Shown here: positions 8,471 through 15,292 of the stretch, piece by piece
Layout of the letters: the number at the start of each line of letters is the position of its first letter
How positions within the stretch are numbered: the stretch's first letter is position 1
From: Rhodocyclaceae bacterium
Lineage (GTDB): Bacteria; Pseudomonadota; Gammaproteobacteria; Burkholderiales; Rhodocyclaceae
NCBI GenBank assembly: GCA_019750575.1
Contig: JAIEOJ010000018.1
Coordinates: 1 to 34,700, forward strand
Length of the DNA stretch: 34,700 bases
Reading direction: 5' to 3'
Translations under genes and position numbers: made by a program
Notes under the pieces: model-generated
Database searches by the model: none
Seen by the model: only the letters and a program-made list of their open reading frames with translations
Told to the model about the DNA's origin: nothing

Positions 8471-8683
8471 AGGGCTGATTGTTTCGGCTATCTCAAGCTG
8501 CGCCTTCAGATGTTCCTGAAATTGCTTCCTCGATCCTGTGGCTAGGGCGGTAGCCAAAGCCAGCCGATCCTCTTGCTCAAGGTGTTGTAGTGGGTCGTAA
8601 GCGAAGAATGGTCCCCGGGCGCTTGCCTTTTCCGGTTTTCGAATTTTCCGGCGAGCCTTCTTTTGCTTTTTCGGTTTTTTCAT
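8471..8683 (-). pseudogene. Unknown basic protein, 3' end cut by IS3 fragment
   Basis: A minus-strand frame with a plausible ATG at 8683 encodes a Lys/Arg-rich start (MKKPKKQKKARRKIRKPEK) followed by FFAYDPLQHLEQEDRLALA and a helical stretch ending QLEIAETISPL. It then runs into the reverse complement of the IS3 fragment and stops in it (8432-8434). The last eleven or so residues are therefore IS-derived, and the native C-terminus is lost. An earlier start at 8779 is open but its sequence does not look coding. I do not recognise the family. Whether the stump is expressed is unknown. Confidence 0.4.
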
Positions 8684-8895
8684 GAGGAAATGCAACCACG
8701 AAGAGGAAGGCGGAAGTGGGTACTCACCCAGCCAGTTAGCTCTATGTGTTTCATTGGGTGCATTACTAAGTGCCTTCATCCGCCTGAGAGCTATTTCTTA
8801 CTCACATTGCCGAGTGTCTGTGCCTATGGCTCCGCTTTTAGAAGCGCGGAGATTCTAGGATGAAACTCATTGAGTGATGTATCGATAGCCACTGT

Positions 8896-9279
8896 TTAAA
8901 GCACGACTTGAATTTCGATATTTTTTGCAGCTGGCCGAACTATCTTTTTAATACCGTGACCCGCATTGCTCGTTAGGATTACCTCTACTAACCCCAATGC
9001 TACGAGCTTAGAGATGTCCTTTGATACTGTGCTGGAGTCTCTATTAGAGGCTTGAGCCAGCTCGGAAATTGAATATTTTCCTTTGCGGGATAGCCGTAGT
9101 AGTTCGTAGCGCTTAGGAGTAAGTGTTGATAGCAGGGTTTCTAAAGAGTGGGATTTGACGACTACAGAGTGGGGTATGGGTTTCCCCTCGTCGACTGCAC
9201 GGGCGACTTCTAGTGCAACCTTGGCTCGAGCATCAAAAATCTTAAAGTCGTCTAAGGTAATTTTCTTTTTCGCTGTCAT
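8896..9279 (-). CDS. HTH regulator, probable antitoxin (TumA type)
   Basis: This 127-residue protein has a winged-helix domain of MarR-like type at about 55-110. The segment TLTPKRYELLRLSRKGKYSI leads into a clear helix-turn-helix (SELAQASNRDSSTVSKDI) and a wing with LVALGLVEVIL. Its start overlaps the stop of the upstream gene at 9276 by four bases. That upstream gene is of the TumE/DUF6516 type, which is usually paired with such an HTH protein. The pair is most simply a toxin-antitoxin module in which the HTH protein neutralises the toxin and represses the operon. The order is toxin first and antitoxin second, the reverse of the common type II order. Confidence 0.7.
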   Translation of the reverse strand: MTAKKKITLDDFKIFDARAKVALEVARAVDEGKPIPHSVVVKSHSLETLLSTLTPKRYELLRLSRKGKYSISELAQASNRDSSTVSKDISKLVALGLVEVILTSNAGHGIKKIVRPAAKNIEIQVVL

Positions 9280-9635
9280 GGTTGTCCTCCATTAACGAAA
9301 TCCACTGCAATTTGACGCCATTCGGCTTCAAACCTTTCACGAATCTCTTCCCACGTCGAATCAGGTTCTGGCGTTATCTGTCCCATGTAGTGTCTATGGG
9401 GGAAACCATGTTTATTGTCGTATCCAAGTACTCGGCCGTTGTCCCTGGCGAATATGAGCGGGTTGATGTATGCAAGCGCGTAATGCTCTAGCCTTCCGGT
9501 TACCGTATTCTGGACGACCAACTCTTTCAGAACTCCGCCTCCCAGTTTTTTGGGGATTTTTACGTCTGGAGGGGCGTGCCGCAACATTGGATCGGCATGC
9601 CCTTTCGGTGGCTTCACTTTCTTAGATGCAGACAT
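9276..9635 (-). CDS. TumE/DUF6516-family putative toxin
   Basis: This 119-residue protein has the core of the DUF6516 (TumE) family: a small beta-rich start, ALAYINP (74 aligned bases into the second half), DNGRVLGYDN and HGFPHRHYMG, then a C-terminal helix with WEEIRERFEAEWRQIAVDF. The family is annotated as the toxin half of toxin-antitoxin pairs; its biochemical target is not known to me. A downstream HTH gene overlaps by four bases. The gene begins 23 bases after the integrase stop in the same direction, so it could also be read from the integrase transcript. A stabilising role for the island is an inference. The family name is from memory of motif form. Confidence 0.65.
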   Translation of the reverse strand: MSASKKVKPPKGHADPMLRHAPPDVKIPKKLGGGVLKELVVQNTVTGRLEHYALAYINPLIFARDNGRVLGYDNKHGFPHRHYMGQITPEPDSTWEEIRERFEAEWRQIAVDFVNGGQP

Positions 9636-9658
9636 GATCTTTCAGTTCAACCCTGGTG

Positions 9659-11080
9659 TCAACTGAAAGGGCCTTCCAAGTGGGGCTTGGTGCATACAAG
9701 AATGTGCTCAAGCTGTTGGCCGAGCTTTTGCCATGCCTCAGTCTTTTCGTCACGATAGTCGTAGTGAAGGTAGTGGCGACGTACCTTTGAACCAGCGAGG
9801 ACATGGTTCTGGCAACGATCAATAATGTCCATCGGAATCCGCAACTGCTGCATCATCGTGGCTCCGGTACGACGCATATCGTGGGGAGTCCATTCGCCGT
9901 TCTCACCGTTGGCAAGAACTAAGGTGTCATCGTGACGACGTTTCGCCAGCGGTTTAGTCCGCTTCTTAAAGCGGGTTTGCCGGTCACCAATTTGTTTACT
10001 TACTGACTTTGGGCAGACATGGGTATCTTCTCCAGCCTTGTTTCGGGCGGGAAACAGCCATTTTGATTCACCGGTCAGTTTTTGAAGCTCCAAAAATTGA
10101 CGGCGGGTGAATTCAGACAAGAAAACGATATGGTCTTGCTTCTGCTTGCGGCGACCTTTGACGTTCGCCCTTGGGACAAACCAAGTGCTGGAGTCAAGGT
10201 CAATGTCCTTCCATTCGGCCATGAGAAGCTCCCCAATACGGCAAAGCGTCCCTAGGCATATCCAGATCGCGAGCTCACTCTCTCGCTTTAGCGGCCGGAC
10301 GGCCTGATATTTAGTGCCGGCGGGTGCTGAATCGTAGGCTTCGACTGTACTTTCGAAGATGGCTGCTAGCTCGCGCAGTTCTTCTGCGGAAAGGACTCTG
10401 TCACGCTCTTCTTCGTATTCAACTGGCAATAGCTTTTCGATGTCGACAAGATTAGCCGGATTGCCATCAGACAAAAGGCCGCGCCAAGGTTGTCGTTGCT
10501 CTCCCCAATGCAGCATTTGAGTGATGTCATCGAATGCCACGACCATTTGCCTGACCACTCCTCGGGCGAGCATCTTGCGAAGAATCGTAAGAATTTGTTT
10601 GTCCGAAAGAGCGCTTAGCTCTGTCCGGCCAATGTCCGGCAGCACATCTTTGCTGAAGAGGCGTTTCAGTTCTTTGTTGCCATCCTTCCGCGCTACCCCG
10701 TCGGCGATCCAGTCATCGAAAAGATCTTGAACCGTTAGGCGGCTTTTGCGTTCAGCTTCTGCTTGAGCAATGGTGGCCTCGATAGCTCGTTGTTGCTCTA
10801 TGCGAGCGGCCTTCTTGGCGGCGCCGGGGTCAATACCTTCTGTGACCACCACCCGGACGCGATCGCGTTCTGCCCGGATATCGGCCAAGCTTTTCTTTGG
10901 CCAGGTACCTAGGGCGTAATCCTGCTTTGCGCCGTTAAGTTTGTACTCAAAGCGGAAGGAAACTGAAGTGCCTCGAAGGCCGGATCGAACCCGCCCGACA
11001 ATTCCGCCATCCTCTCTAAGATTGCGTCCATTGTCGGCCACGGAAAGTGCCTGTAATTCTTTTGTAGTGAGCCTATTCAT
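9659..11080 (-). CDS. Tyrosine recombinase, P4-type integrase
   Basis: This 473-residue integrase has an N-terminal arm-binding domain (about 1-95; LNGAKQDYALGTWPKKSLADIRAERD, split here as LGTWPKKSLADIR), a core-binding SAM-like domain (about 115-215) and a C-terminal catalytic domain. Catalytic residues are visible: Arg in GTLCRIGELLMAEW, His-x-x-Arg in PHDMRRTGAT, and the probable nucleophile Tyr in RRHYLHYDY near the C-terminus. The arrangement fits P4-like integrases, which insert islands into tRNA 3' ends. The gene lies next to a tRNA-Pro 3' fragment, with three direct repeats just upstream of its start. It appears intact, so excision may still be possible if the left att site exists. 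Confidence 0.9.
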   Translation of the reverse strand: MNRLTTKELQALSVADNGRNLREDGGIVGRVRSGLRGTSVSFRFEYKLNGAKQDYALGTWPKKSLADIRAERDRVRVVVTEGIDPGAAKKAARIEQQRAIEATIAQAEAERKSRLTVQDLFDDWIADGVARKDGNKELKRLFSKDVLPDIGRTELSALSDKQILTILRKMLARGVVRQMVVAFDDITQMLHWGEQRQPWRGLLSDGNPANLVDIEKLLPVEYEEERDRVLSAEELRELAAIFESTVEAYDSAPAGTKYQAVRPLKRESELAIWICLGTLCRIGELLMAEWKDIDLDSSTWFVPRANVKGRRKQKQDHIVFLSEFTRRQFLELQKLTGESKWLFPARNKAGEDTHVCPKSVSKQIGDRQTRFKKRTKPLAKRRHDDTLVLANGENGEWTPHDMRRTGATMMQQLRIPMDIIDRCQNHVLAGSKVRRHYLHYDYRDEKTEAWQKLGQQLEHILVCTKPHLEGPFS

Positions 11081-11092
11081 ATCGATCTGAAT

Positions 11093-11125
11093 TTTACCCC
11101 ACTTTTTACCCCACCTTTACCCCAC
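11093..11125 (-). repeat. Three TTTACCCCAC direct repeats at the integrase start
   Basis: Three copies of TTTACCCCAC begin at 11093, 11105 and 11116, that is, 12 and 11 bases apart or about one helical turn. They end 13 bases upstream of the integrase ATG on the minus strand and 129 bases from the tRNA fragment. Spacing and position fit arm-type integrase binding sites that would also let the protein repress its own gene. This is inferred from position; no binding data are available from sequence. Confidence 0.55.
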
Positions 11126-11253
11126 CGAAAAGGTAAGCTGGCGGCGAACGTCGGCGAACAATTACGAATGGTTTATTGTTTTATATTATTGTATTTAAAT
11201 GTTATTTATGAATTCGTGGCTGTTCGCTACTGTTCATGCGGATACGTGAAATA

Positions 11254-11303
11254 CTTGAATGGGGTGCAAGGGGTAGCGAGTTCGAATCCCGCCGCCCCGA
11301 CCA
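11254..11303 (+). other. Attachment site: 3' half of tRNA-Pro(GGG)
   Basis: The sequence folds as the 3' part of a tRNA: anticodon loop ATGGGGT (11259-11265, anticodon GGG), stem strand GCAAG, variable loop, T arm GCGAG-TTCGAAT-CCCGC, acceptor strand CGCCCCG, discriminator A and encoded CCA (11301-11303). The 5' half (acceptor strand, D arm) is not present upstream. The anticodon stem has one mismatch and the T stem one A-C mismatch, so it is not a functional tRNA. It is read as the duplicated half left by integration (attR). The intact tRNA-Pro should lie at the far left end, outside the window. Confidence 0.75.
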
Positions 11304-11340
11304 AAAAATTTGGGTAGTACAGACACTTGAACTACCCGCC

Positions 11341-11375
11341 AAAAGGGCCATCTCATCGATGGCCCTTTTGTTTTT
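11341..11375 (+). terminator. Rho-independent terminator, probably of the original tRNA-Pro gene
   Basis: Arms AAAAGGGCCAT (11341-11351) and ATGGCCCTTTT (11359-11369) pair perfectly around a seven-base loop, followed by further T residues. It lies 38 bases after the tRNA-Pro 3' end and has no other gene to serve on the plus strand, which supports the view that sequence right of 11303 is the old chromosome downstream of tRNA-Pro. From here to 11569 no gene is seen. Confidence 0.75.
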
Positions 11376-11513
11376 GCACTCCCCGCGTCGATAGTCCAGC
11401 CCCGGCATCACGCCTAATACGCTAAATGCGACTCGCCGCTGCCGAAGCCGCTCTGCGTAATTCCATCTAGCATCTGCTTGCAATTTGAGCTTCCACGACA
11501 AGGCGATGGGGGC

Positions 11514-11542
11514 TTTCCAGTTTGTCATTCAAATGCTATTAT
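11514..11542 (+). promoter_or_regulatory. Candidate sigma-70 promoter
   Basis: TTTCCA (11514-11519) and TATTAT (11537-11542) are separated by 17 bases and match four and five of six consensus positions. They lie 27 bases upstream of the HTH-REC regulator start, whose GGAG ribosome site is at about 11559-11562. Confidence 0.45.
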
Positions 11543-11569
11543 CGAAAAAACTGAAATCTGGAGACCCCA

Positions 11570-12178
11570 ATGGACATCCGCAATCCGGAAGAAACCTGTT
11601 CTACGCGTGAGGCCGCCCTGGCCCTCGGCATCAGCGTGCGCACTGCGCAGATCTGGGTCGAGGAAGGTCGCCTCAAGGCGTGGAAAACGCCGGGTGGTCA
11701 TCGTCGTATCCTGCGTACCTCGGTGGATGAAGTGCTGGCACGTCGTCGTGCCGAGCTGGCGATTCCCGTGCATCGTTTCGAGATCCTCGTGGTCGAGGAT
11801 GATCCGGTGCAGCGCGAGATGTATCAGACCGTGCTGGTGCGCATGGGCAAGCAGCGTGTCAATGTGCGTACCGCCGAATCCGGCTATGAAGCCCTGCTGT
11901 TGATCGGCGAGCAGCAGCCGGACCTGCTGGTCACCGACCTGGTGATGCCGGGCATCGATGGTTTTGGCATGCTGGAGACGCTGACCAAGCGCGCCCTGGC
12001 CAAGCCCATGCAGATCGTGGTTGCAACCGCGCTGGAGCCGGGCGAGATCGAAAGCCGCGGCGGTCTGCCGCCGGGCGTGTCGGTCTTCCACAAGCCTGTG
12101 CCGTACACCCAGCTGATCAAGCTGGCCGGCGCCTACCGCGAAATCTGGGCAATCAACGAGAACACCATCAGCGTCTGA
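11570..12178 (+). CDS. Response regulator with N-terminal MerR/excisionase-type HTH
   Basis: This 202-residue protein has an unusual domain order. Residues 8-60 form a MerR/excisionase-like DNA-binding domain (STREAALALGISVRTAQIW, EEGRLKAWKTPGGHRRI), and residues about 70-190 form a receiver domain with the acidic pair in VVEDD, phospho-acceptor Asp in LLVTDLVMPGIDG, a Thr in VVATALEPG and Lys in VFHKPVP. It should bind DNA when controlled by phosphorylation. No cognate kinase is adjacent; the hybrid kinase at the right end of the window is far away. The gene has its own promoter candidate and a terminator, so it is monocistronic. It is the first chromosomal gene after the island. Confidence 0.85.
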   Translation: MDIRNPEETCSTREAALALGISVRTAQIWVEEGRLKAWKTPGGHRRILRTSVDEVLARRRAELAIPVHRFEILVVEDDPVQREMYQTVLVRMGKQRVNVRTAESGYEALLLIGEQQPDLLVTDLVMPGIDGFGMLETLTKRALAKPMQIVVATALEPGEIESRGGLPPGVSVFHKPVPYTQLIKLAGAYREIWAINENTISV

Positions 12179-12195
12179 CCGTTGCTTGCGCCAAC

Positions 12196-12228
12196 AAAAA
12201 AAGCCTCACCGAACGGTGAGGCTTTTTT
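12196..12228. terminator. Bidirectional terminator between the HTH-REC gene and cobA
   Basis: Arms GCCTCACCG (12203-12211) and CGGTGAGGC (12214-12222) enclose two bases, with seven A before and six T after. It can end the regulator transcript on the plus strand and the convergent cobA transcript on the minus strand. Confidence 0.85.
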
Positions 12229-12236
12229 GCTTTGGG

Positions 12237-13031
12237 TCAGGGGTTTTGCTCGTCAAACCAGGCGAGTTTTTCGCGCAGGGCGACGACGCTGCCGACGATG
12301 ATCAAGGTCGGTGCCTTGAGCTGCGCGGCGGCTGCCAGGGCCGGCAGTGTCGCGAGCGTCCCGCTGACAGTGCGTTGTCGCGCCGTAGTGCCTTGCTGGA
12401 CGATGGCGGCCGGCCAGTCGGCAGGCAGACCATGCTCGATCAGCTTGGTGCAGATGGCCGGCAGGCCTTGCAGGCCCATGTAGATGACCACGGTCTGTTC
12501 TTTGCGCGCCAGCCCGATCCAGTCGAGGTCGGCGCTGCCGTCCTTGAGGTGGCCGGTGACCAGCACGCAGGCCTGGGCATGATCACGGTGGGTCAGCGGA
12601 ATGCCGGCGTAGGCGGCGACGCCGGCCGCAGCGGTGACACCCGGCACGATCTCGAACGGCACGCCGTGTGCGGCGAGGATTTCGGCCTCTTCGCCGCCAC
12701 GGCCGAAGATATAGGGATCACCGCCCTTGAGGCGAACCACGCACTTGCCGCTCCTGGCCAGCCTGACGAGCAGGAGGTTGAGTTCCTCCTGCGGCAGGGT
12801 GTGCTGGTTGCGCTCCTTGCCAACATAGATGCGTTCGGCATGGGCCGGCGCCATGGCAATGATTTCCGGTGCGACCAGATGATCGTAGGCGAGTGCATCG
12901 GCCTGAGCGAGCAGGCGTGCGGCACGCACGGTCAGCAGTTCGGGATTGCCGGGCCCGGCGCCGACGAGATAGACCGTCCCCTGTGCGGCCGGGCGATGCG
13001 GAAGGGGCAGTTCGGAAAATGGAATCATCAT
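12237..13031 (-). CDS. cobA: Uroporphyrinogen-III C-methyltransferase
   Basis: This single-domain SUMT of 264 residues transfers two methyl groups from S-adenosylmethionine to uroporphyrinogen III, giving precorrin-2 for siroheme, cobalamin or heme d1. Motifs visible are [14 protein letters not shown] (21-34), [50 protein letters not shown] and VIYMGLQ. The CysG oxidase/ferrochelatase part is absent, so this is the CobA/NirE form. The first two codons are ATG ATG; the second could also serve as start. It is divergent from the HDOD gene, with about 100 bases between them, and ends at a shared terminator. Confidence 0.92.
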   Translation of the reverse strand: MMIPFSELPLPHRPAAQGTVYLVGAGPGNPELLTVRAARLLAQADALAYDHLVAPEIIAMAPAHAERIYVGKERNQHTLPQEELNLLLVRLARSGKCVVRLKGGDPYIFGRGGEEAEILAAHGVPFEIVPGVTAAAGVAAYAGIPLTHRDHAQACVLVTGHLKDGSADLDWIGLARKEQTVVIYMGLQGLPAICTKLIEHGLPADWPAAIVQQGTTARQRTVSGTLATLPALAAAAQLKAPTLIIVGSVVALREKLAWFDEQNP

Positions 13032-13130
13032 GTTGTATTTGGCAGGTTAGCACTGATTTTCGCATCCCGGGAGCCGCCTGTGTATCGTGCCTGACCCTAT
13101 AATGCGCCATCCCGCATCGGAAGCCTGCCC

Positions 13131-13994
13131 GTGAGCCAGATGTCTCCGGAAGTCGAAAAGAAGCTTGGTGCCGCCGTCGAACGCATGCCCGCCTTTCCCA
13201 AGAGCGTGCAGCGTGTGCTTGAGCTCACCCGCAACATCAATTGCCTGCCGCGCGAACTGGTCGGGGTCATCGAGAAGGATCCGGTGATGACGGTCAAGAT
13301 ACTCAAGGTCATCAATTCGGCGGCCTTTGCATTGCCGAACAAGATGACCTCGATCAATCAGTCGGTCGTCTATCTGGGCCTGAATACCGTCAAGAACATG
13401 GCGCTTTCATTCGCTGCTGTTGGCATTCTGCCGCGCACGAATGCAGCCGGTTTTGATGTGCAGAAATACCTGATGCATTCCCTCACCGTGGCATCGATAG
13501 CACGCGCCCTGGCGAACCACCAGGTGGTCGGTGATGTCGATCCGGGCGATTGCTATATCGCCGGCCTGCTGCATGATTTCGGCAAGGTAGTATTTGCTCA
13601 GTTCATGCCCGAGGAGTTCAAGACCGCATTGCTGTATTGCCAGGAACAGGGTGTGCCATTACATGTGGCCGAGGCCGCAGTGATCGGCGCAGATCACACC
13701 GTGGTCGGTTCTATGCTGGCCGAGCGCTGGCAATTTCCCCCGGCACTGGTGGCCTGCATACGCAATCATCACCAGGAGGCCGGCCAGGATGCCATGGGCG
13801 ACTGTCTGCGCATGGCCGACCAGATCTGCCGTTATCGGCAGTTCGGTGATGCCGGCAACCCCTATCGTGCCGGTGAGAGCACGGTGGCGCCGCAGCGTTT
13901 TGGCCAGGATCTGGAAGCGGTCATCGCCAGTCTCGGCGACCTTGACAAGTTCGTGGCGGAAGCGCAAAGCTTTGCCCAGGTCGAGGCCGCTTGA
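13131..13994 (+). CDS. HDOD domain protein
   Basis: This 287-residue protein is a signalling HDOD domain alone. It opens with MPAFPKSVQRVLELT, followed by IEKDPVMTVKILKVINSAAF, INQSVVYLGLNTVKNMALS, and a conserved HD-like block GLLHDFGKVVFAQF with an HH pair in RNHHQEAG. HDOD proteins are output or scaffold domains in two-component and c-di-GMP networks; enzymatic activity is usually lacking. The start is GTG at 13131, with an alternative ATG at 13140. A perfect TATAAT (13098-13103) lies upstream, but no good -35 is seen. The gene is followed after 19 bases by an MBL-fold hydrolase, a likely operon partner. Confidence 0.85.
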   Translation: MSQMSPEVEKKLGAAVERMPAFPKSVQRVLELTRNINCLPRELVGVIEKDPVMTVKILKVINSAAFALPNKMTSINQSVVYLGLNTVKNMALSFAAVGILPRTNAAGFDVQKYLMHSLTVASIARALANHQVVGDVDPGDCYIAGLLHDFGKVVFAQFMPEEFKTALLYCQEQGVPLHVAEAAVIGADHTVVGSMLAERWQFPPALVACIRNHHQEAGQDAMGDCLRMADQICRYRQFGDAGNPYRAGESTVAPQRFGQDLEAVIASLGDLDKFVAEAQSFAQVEAA

Positions 13995-14013
13995 TGCAAA
14001 GGAACAGCACCGA

Positions 14014-14895
14014 ATGAAAATACGTTTCTGGGGCGTGCGCGGCTCGATCGCCTCGCCCGGACCGCATACTGCCCGCTACGGCGGCAACACCACCTGCATC
14101 GAGCTGCGCAGCGATGCAGGCGAGCTGATCATTTTTGATGCGGGCACCGGCATCTTCCCGCTGGCTCAGTCGCTGCTGAAGCAGATGCCGATCAGCGCCA
14201 GCATCTTCATCACGCACACGCACTGGGATCACATTCAGGGCCTGCCCTTTTTCACACCGCTCTACATTCCCGGCAACAAGGCCAAGATCCACGGCGCCTA
14301 CGATTTCGTTTCCGGCAGCGGTATCGAGCAGGTGATGAACGTGCAACTCCAGTACAGCTACTTCCCGGTGCGCGAGGCCGAACTGCGCGCCAATATCGAG
14401 TATCAGACCCTGGCCATCGGCGAGGCGGTCAGCGTGGGCGACGCGACCGTGCGCAGCACCCTGCTCAACCATCCGGTCACCAATTTCGGCTATCGCGTCG
14501 AATGCAATGGCAAGTCCATGTTCTTCAGCGGTGACCACGAGCCCTGGACCAATATCTACACCGCCGAGGATGCCGACTACGACGAGTACCAGGCCATGAT
14601 CGATGCACGTCAGGCCGAGCTGGACGCCTTCCTGCAGGGCGTGGATGTGCTGGTCATGGACTGCTCATACACGACGGCGGAGTACCCGTCCAAGGTGGGC
14701 TGGGGGCACGGCACCTTCGACAACAGCCTGGAACTGGCCTATCGCGTCGGCGCCAAGCAGCTGATCTGTACCCACCACGAACCCACGCGCAGCGACGACG
14801 AACTGGAGAGGGTGTTTGCCGACATGCTGACCCGGGTGCCGGCCAACGGGCCCGAAGTATTGCTGGCGCGCGAGGGCATGGAGATCGAGTGGTAG
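14014..14895 (+). CDS. MBL-fold metallohydrolase
   Basis: This 293-residue protein is of the metallo-beta-lactamase fold, close to the PqsE/phosphodiesterase-like group (KIRFWGVRGSIASPGPHTARYGGNTTC at 2-28, seen here as FWGVRGS and RYGGNTTC). The metal ligands are complete: THTHWDH (67-73), a His in LLNHPVTNFGY, Asp in FFSGDHEPW and a His in CTHHEPT. It probably binds two metals and acts on a phosphodiester or cyclic nucleotide-like substrate; the actual substrate is unknown. The start at 14014 is chosen because the protein then opens in the family's usual way; the longer upstream frame overlaps the HDOD gene. Its closeness to the HDOD gene suggests joint signalling. Confidence 0.85.
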   Translation: MKIRFWGVRGSIASPGPHTARYGGNTTCIELRSDAGELIIFDAGTGIFPLAQSLLKQMPISASIFITHTHWDHIQGLPFFTPLYIPGNKAKIHGAYDFVSGSGIEQVMNVQLQYSYFPVREAELRANIEYQTLAIGEAVSVGDATVRSTLLNHPVTNFGYRVECNGKSMFFSGDHEPWTNIYTAEDADYDEYQAMIDARQAELDAFLQGVDVLVMDCSYTTAEYPSKVGWGHGTFDNSLELAYRVGAKQLICTHHEPTRSDDELERVFADMLTRVPANGPEVLLAREGMEIEW

Positions 14896-14922
14896 GCAGC
14901 GATGTTGCCGCGGCTCCTTTTT

Positions 14923-14994
14923 CGTTCAGGCTGAGCTTGTCGAAGCCTTGCTCACCGGGTGAGTCTGGGGGCTTCGACAAGCTCAGCCCGAACG
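14923..14994. repeat. REP-type inverted pair
   Basis: Arms of 25 bases at 14923-14947 and 14970-14994 are reverse complements with one mismatch; the core is GGCTTCGACAAGCTCAGCC. The arms are separated by 22 bases that contain a small CTCACC-GGGTGAG hairpin. The TTCGACAAGCTCAG core is a common extragenic palindrome in proteobacteria and is mobilised by REP-associated transposases. It lies 28 bases after the MBL gene. Confidence 0.75.
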
Positions 14995-15018
14995 GTAACC
15001 TGCAATGTGCAGGCAATA

Positions 15019-15057
15019 AAAAGCGGAGCCGCAGTCAATAAACTGAGCTCCGCTTTT
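15019..15057. terminator. Bidirectional terminator
   Basis: Arms AAAAGCGGAGC (15019-15029) and GCTCCGCTTTT (15047-15057) pair perfectly around 17 bases. On the minus strand it ends the tautomerase-aldolase transcript; on the plus strand it lies behind the MBL gene and the REP pair. Confidence 0.75.
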
Positions 15058-15076
15058 CTATTGCGCAGGTGCGAGG

Positions 15077-15265
15077 TCAGGACCTGTCGGACCAGAGCAC
15101 GCCGCCGGTGGACCAGTGTTCCTTCTTCACTTCGGTGATGATGACATCCACGGACTCCGGCGTGCAGCCGATGGTGCGGCAACTGGCTTCGGTGATGGCC
15201 TTGACGAATTCACGCTTCTCTTCGAGGGTGCGGCCTTCGAAAATCTGGACGTTGAAAGTGGGCAT
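15077..15265 (-). CDS. 4-oxalocrotonate tautomerase family protein
   Basis: This 62-residue protein is of standard length for the short tautomerase family. The catalytic amino-terminal proline is Pro2 (MPTFNVQIFEGRT), which becomes residue 1 after Met removal, and the Arg in LEEKREFVKAIT and the VDVIITEV strand fit the hexamer-forming fold. The substrate is unknown; members isomerise 2-hydroxymuconate or act on other small keto acids. The gene begins 27 bases after the stop of a class II aldolase gene, so the two share a transcript. Confidence 0.85.
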   Translation of the reverse strand: MPTFNVQIFEGRTLEEKREFVKAITEASCRTIGCTPESVDVIITEVKKEHWSTGGVLWSDRS

Positions 15266-15292
15266 GAGAGACTCCTTTTGAAAAGCGGGTAC

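Larger units (their letters stand above)
1..11303. mobile_element. Genomic island, right part, integrated at tRNA-Pro
   Basis: The stretch up to 11303 differs from the rest of the window. Its GC content is visibly lower, it has several broken genes and two IS3-family fragments, and it closes with a tyrosine integrase (9659-11080) whose start lies about 175 bases from a 3' fragment of a tRNA-Pro gene (11254-11303). Cargo is a bufferin operon with signalling genes, glutathione reductase and a toxin-antitoxin pair. The tRNA fragment lacks the 5' half, and the sequence to its right carries a terminator that would suit the original tRNA gene. I therefore infer that the island extends to the left beyond base 1, where the intact tRNA-Pro should lie. 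The left end is not seen, and several nested insertions are possible. Confidence 0.7.

Noticed and set aside
8829-8851. Hairpin TCCGC/GCGGA as attC site or terminator
   Set aside because: It lacks attC core sites and a T run on either strand.
11226-11303. Complete tRNA-Pro gene
   Set aside because: The 5' acceptor strand and D arm are absent and two stems have mismatches; only the 3' half is present.
12186-13094. Open frame on the plus strand opposite cobA
   Set aside because: cobA on the minus strand has all its motifs; this frame covers the terminator and has no recognisable domain.
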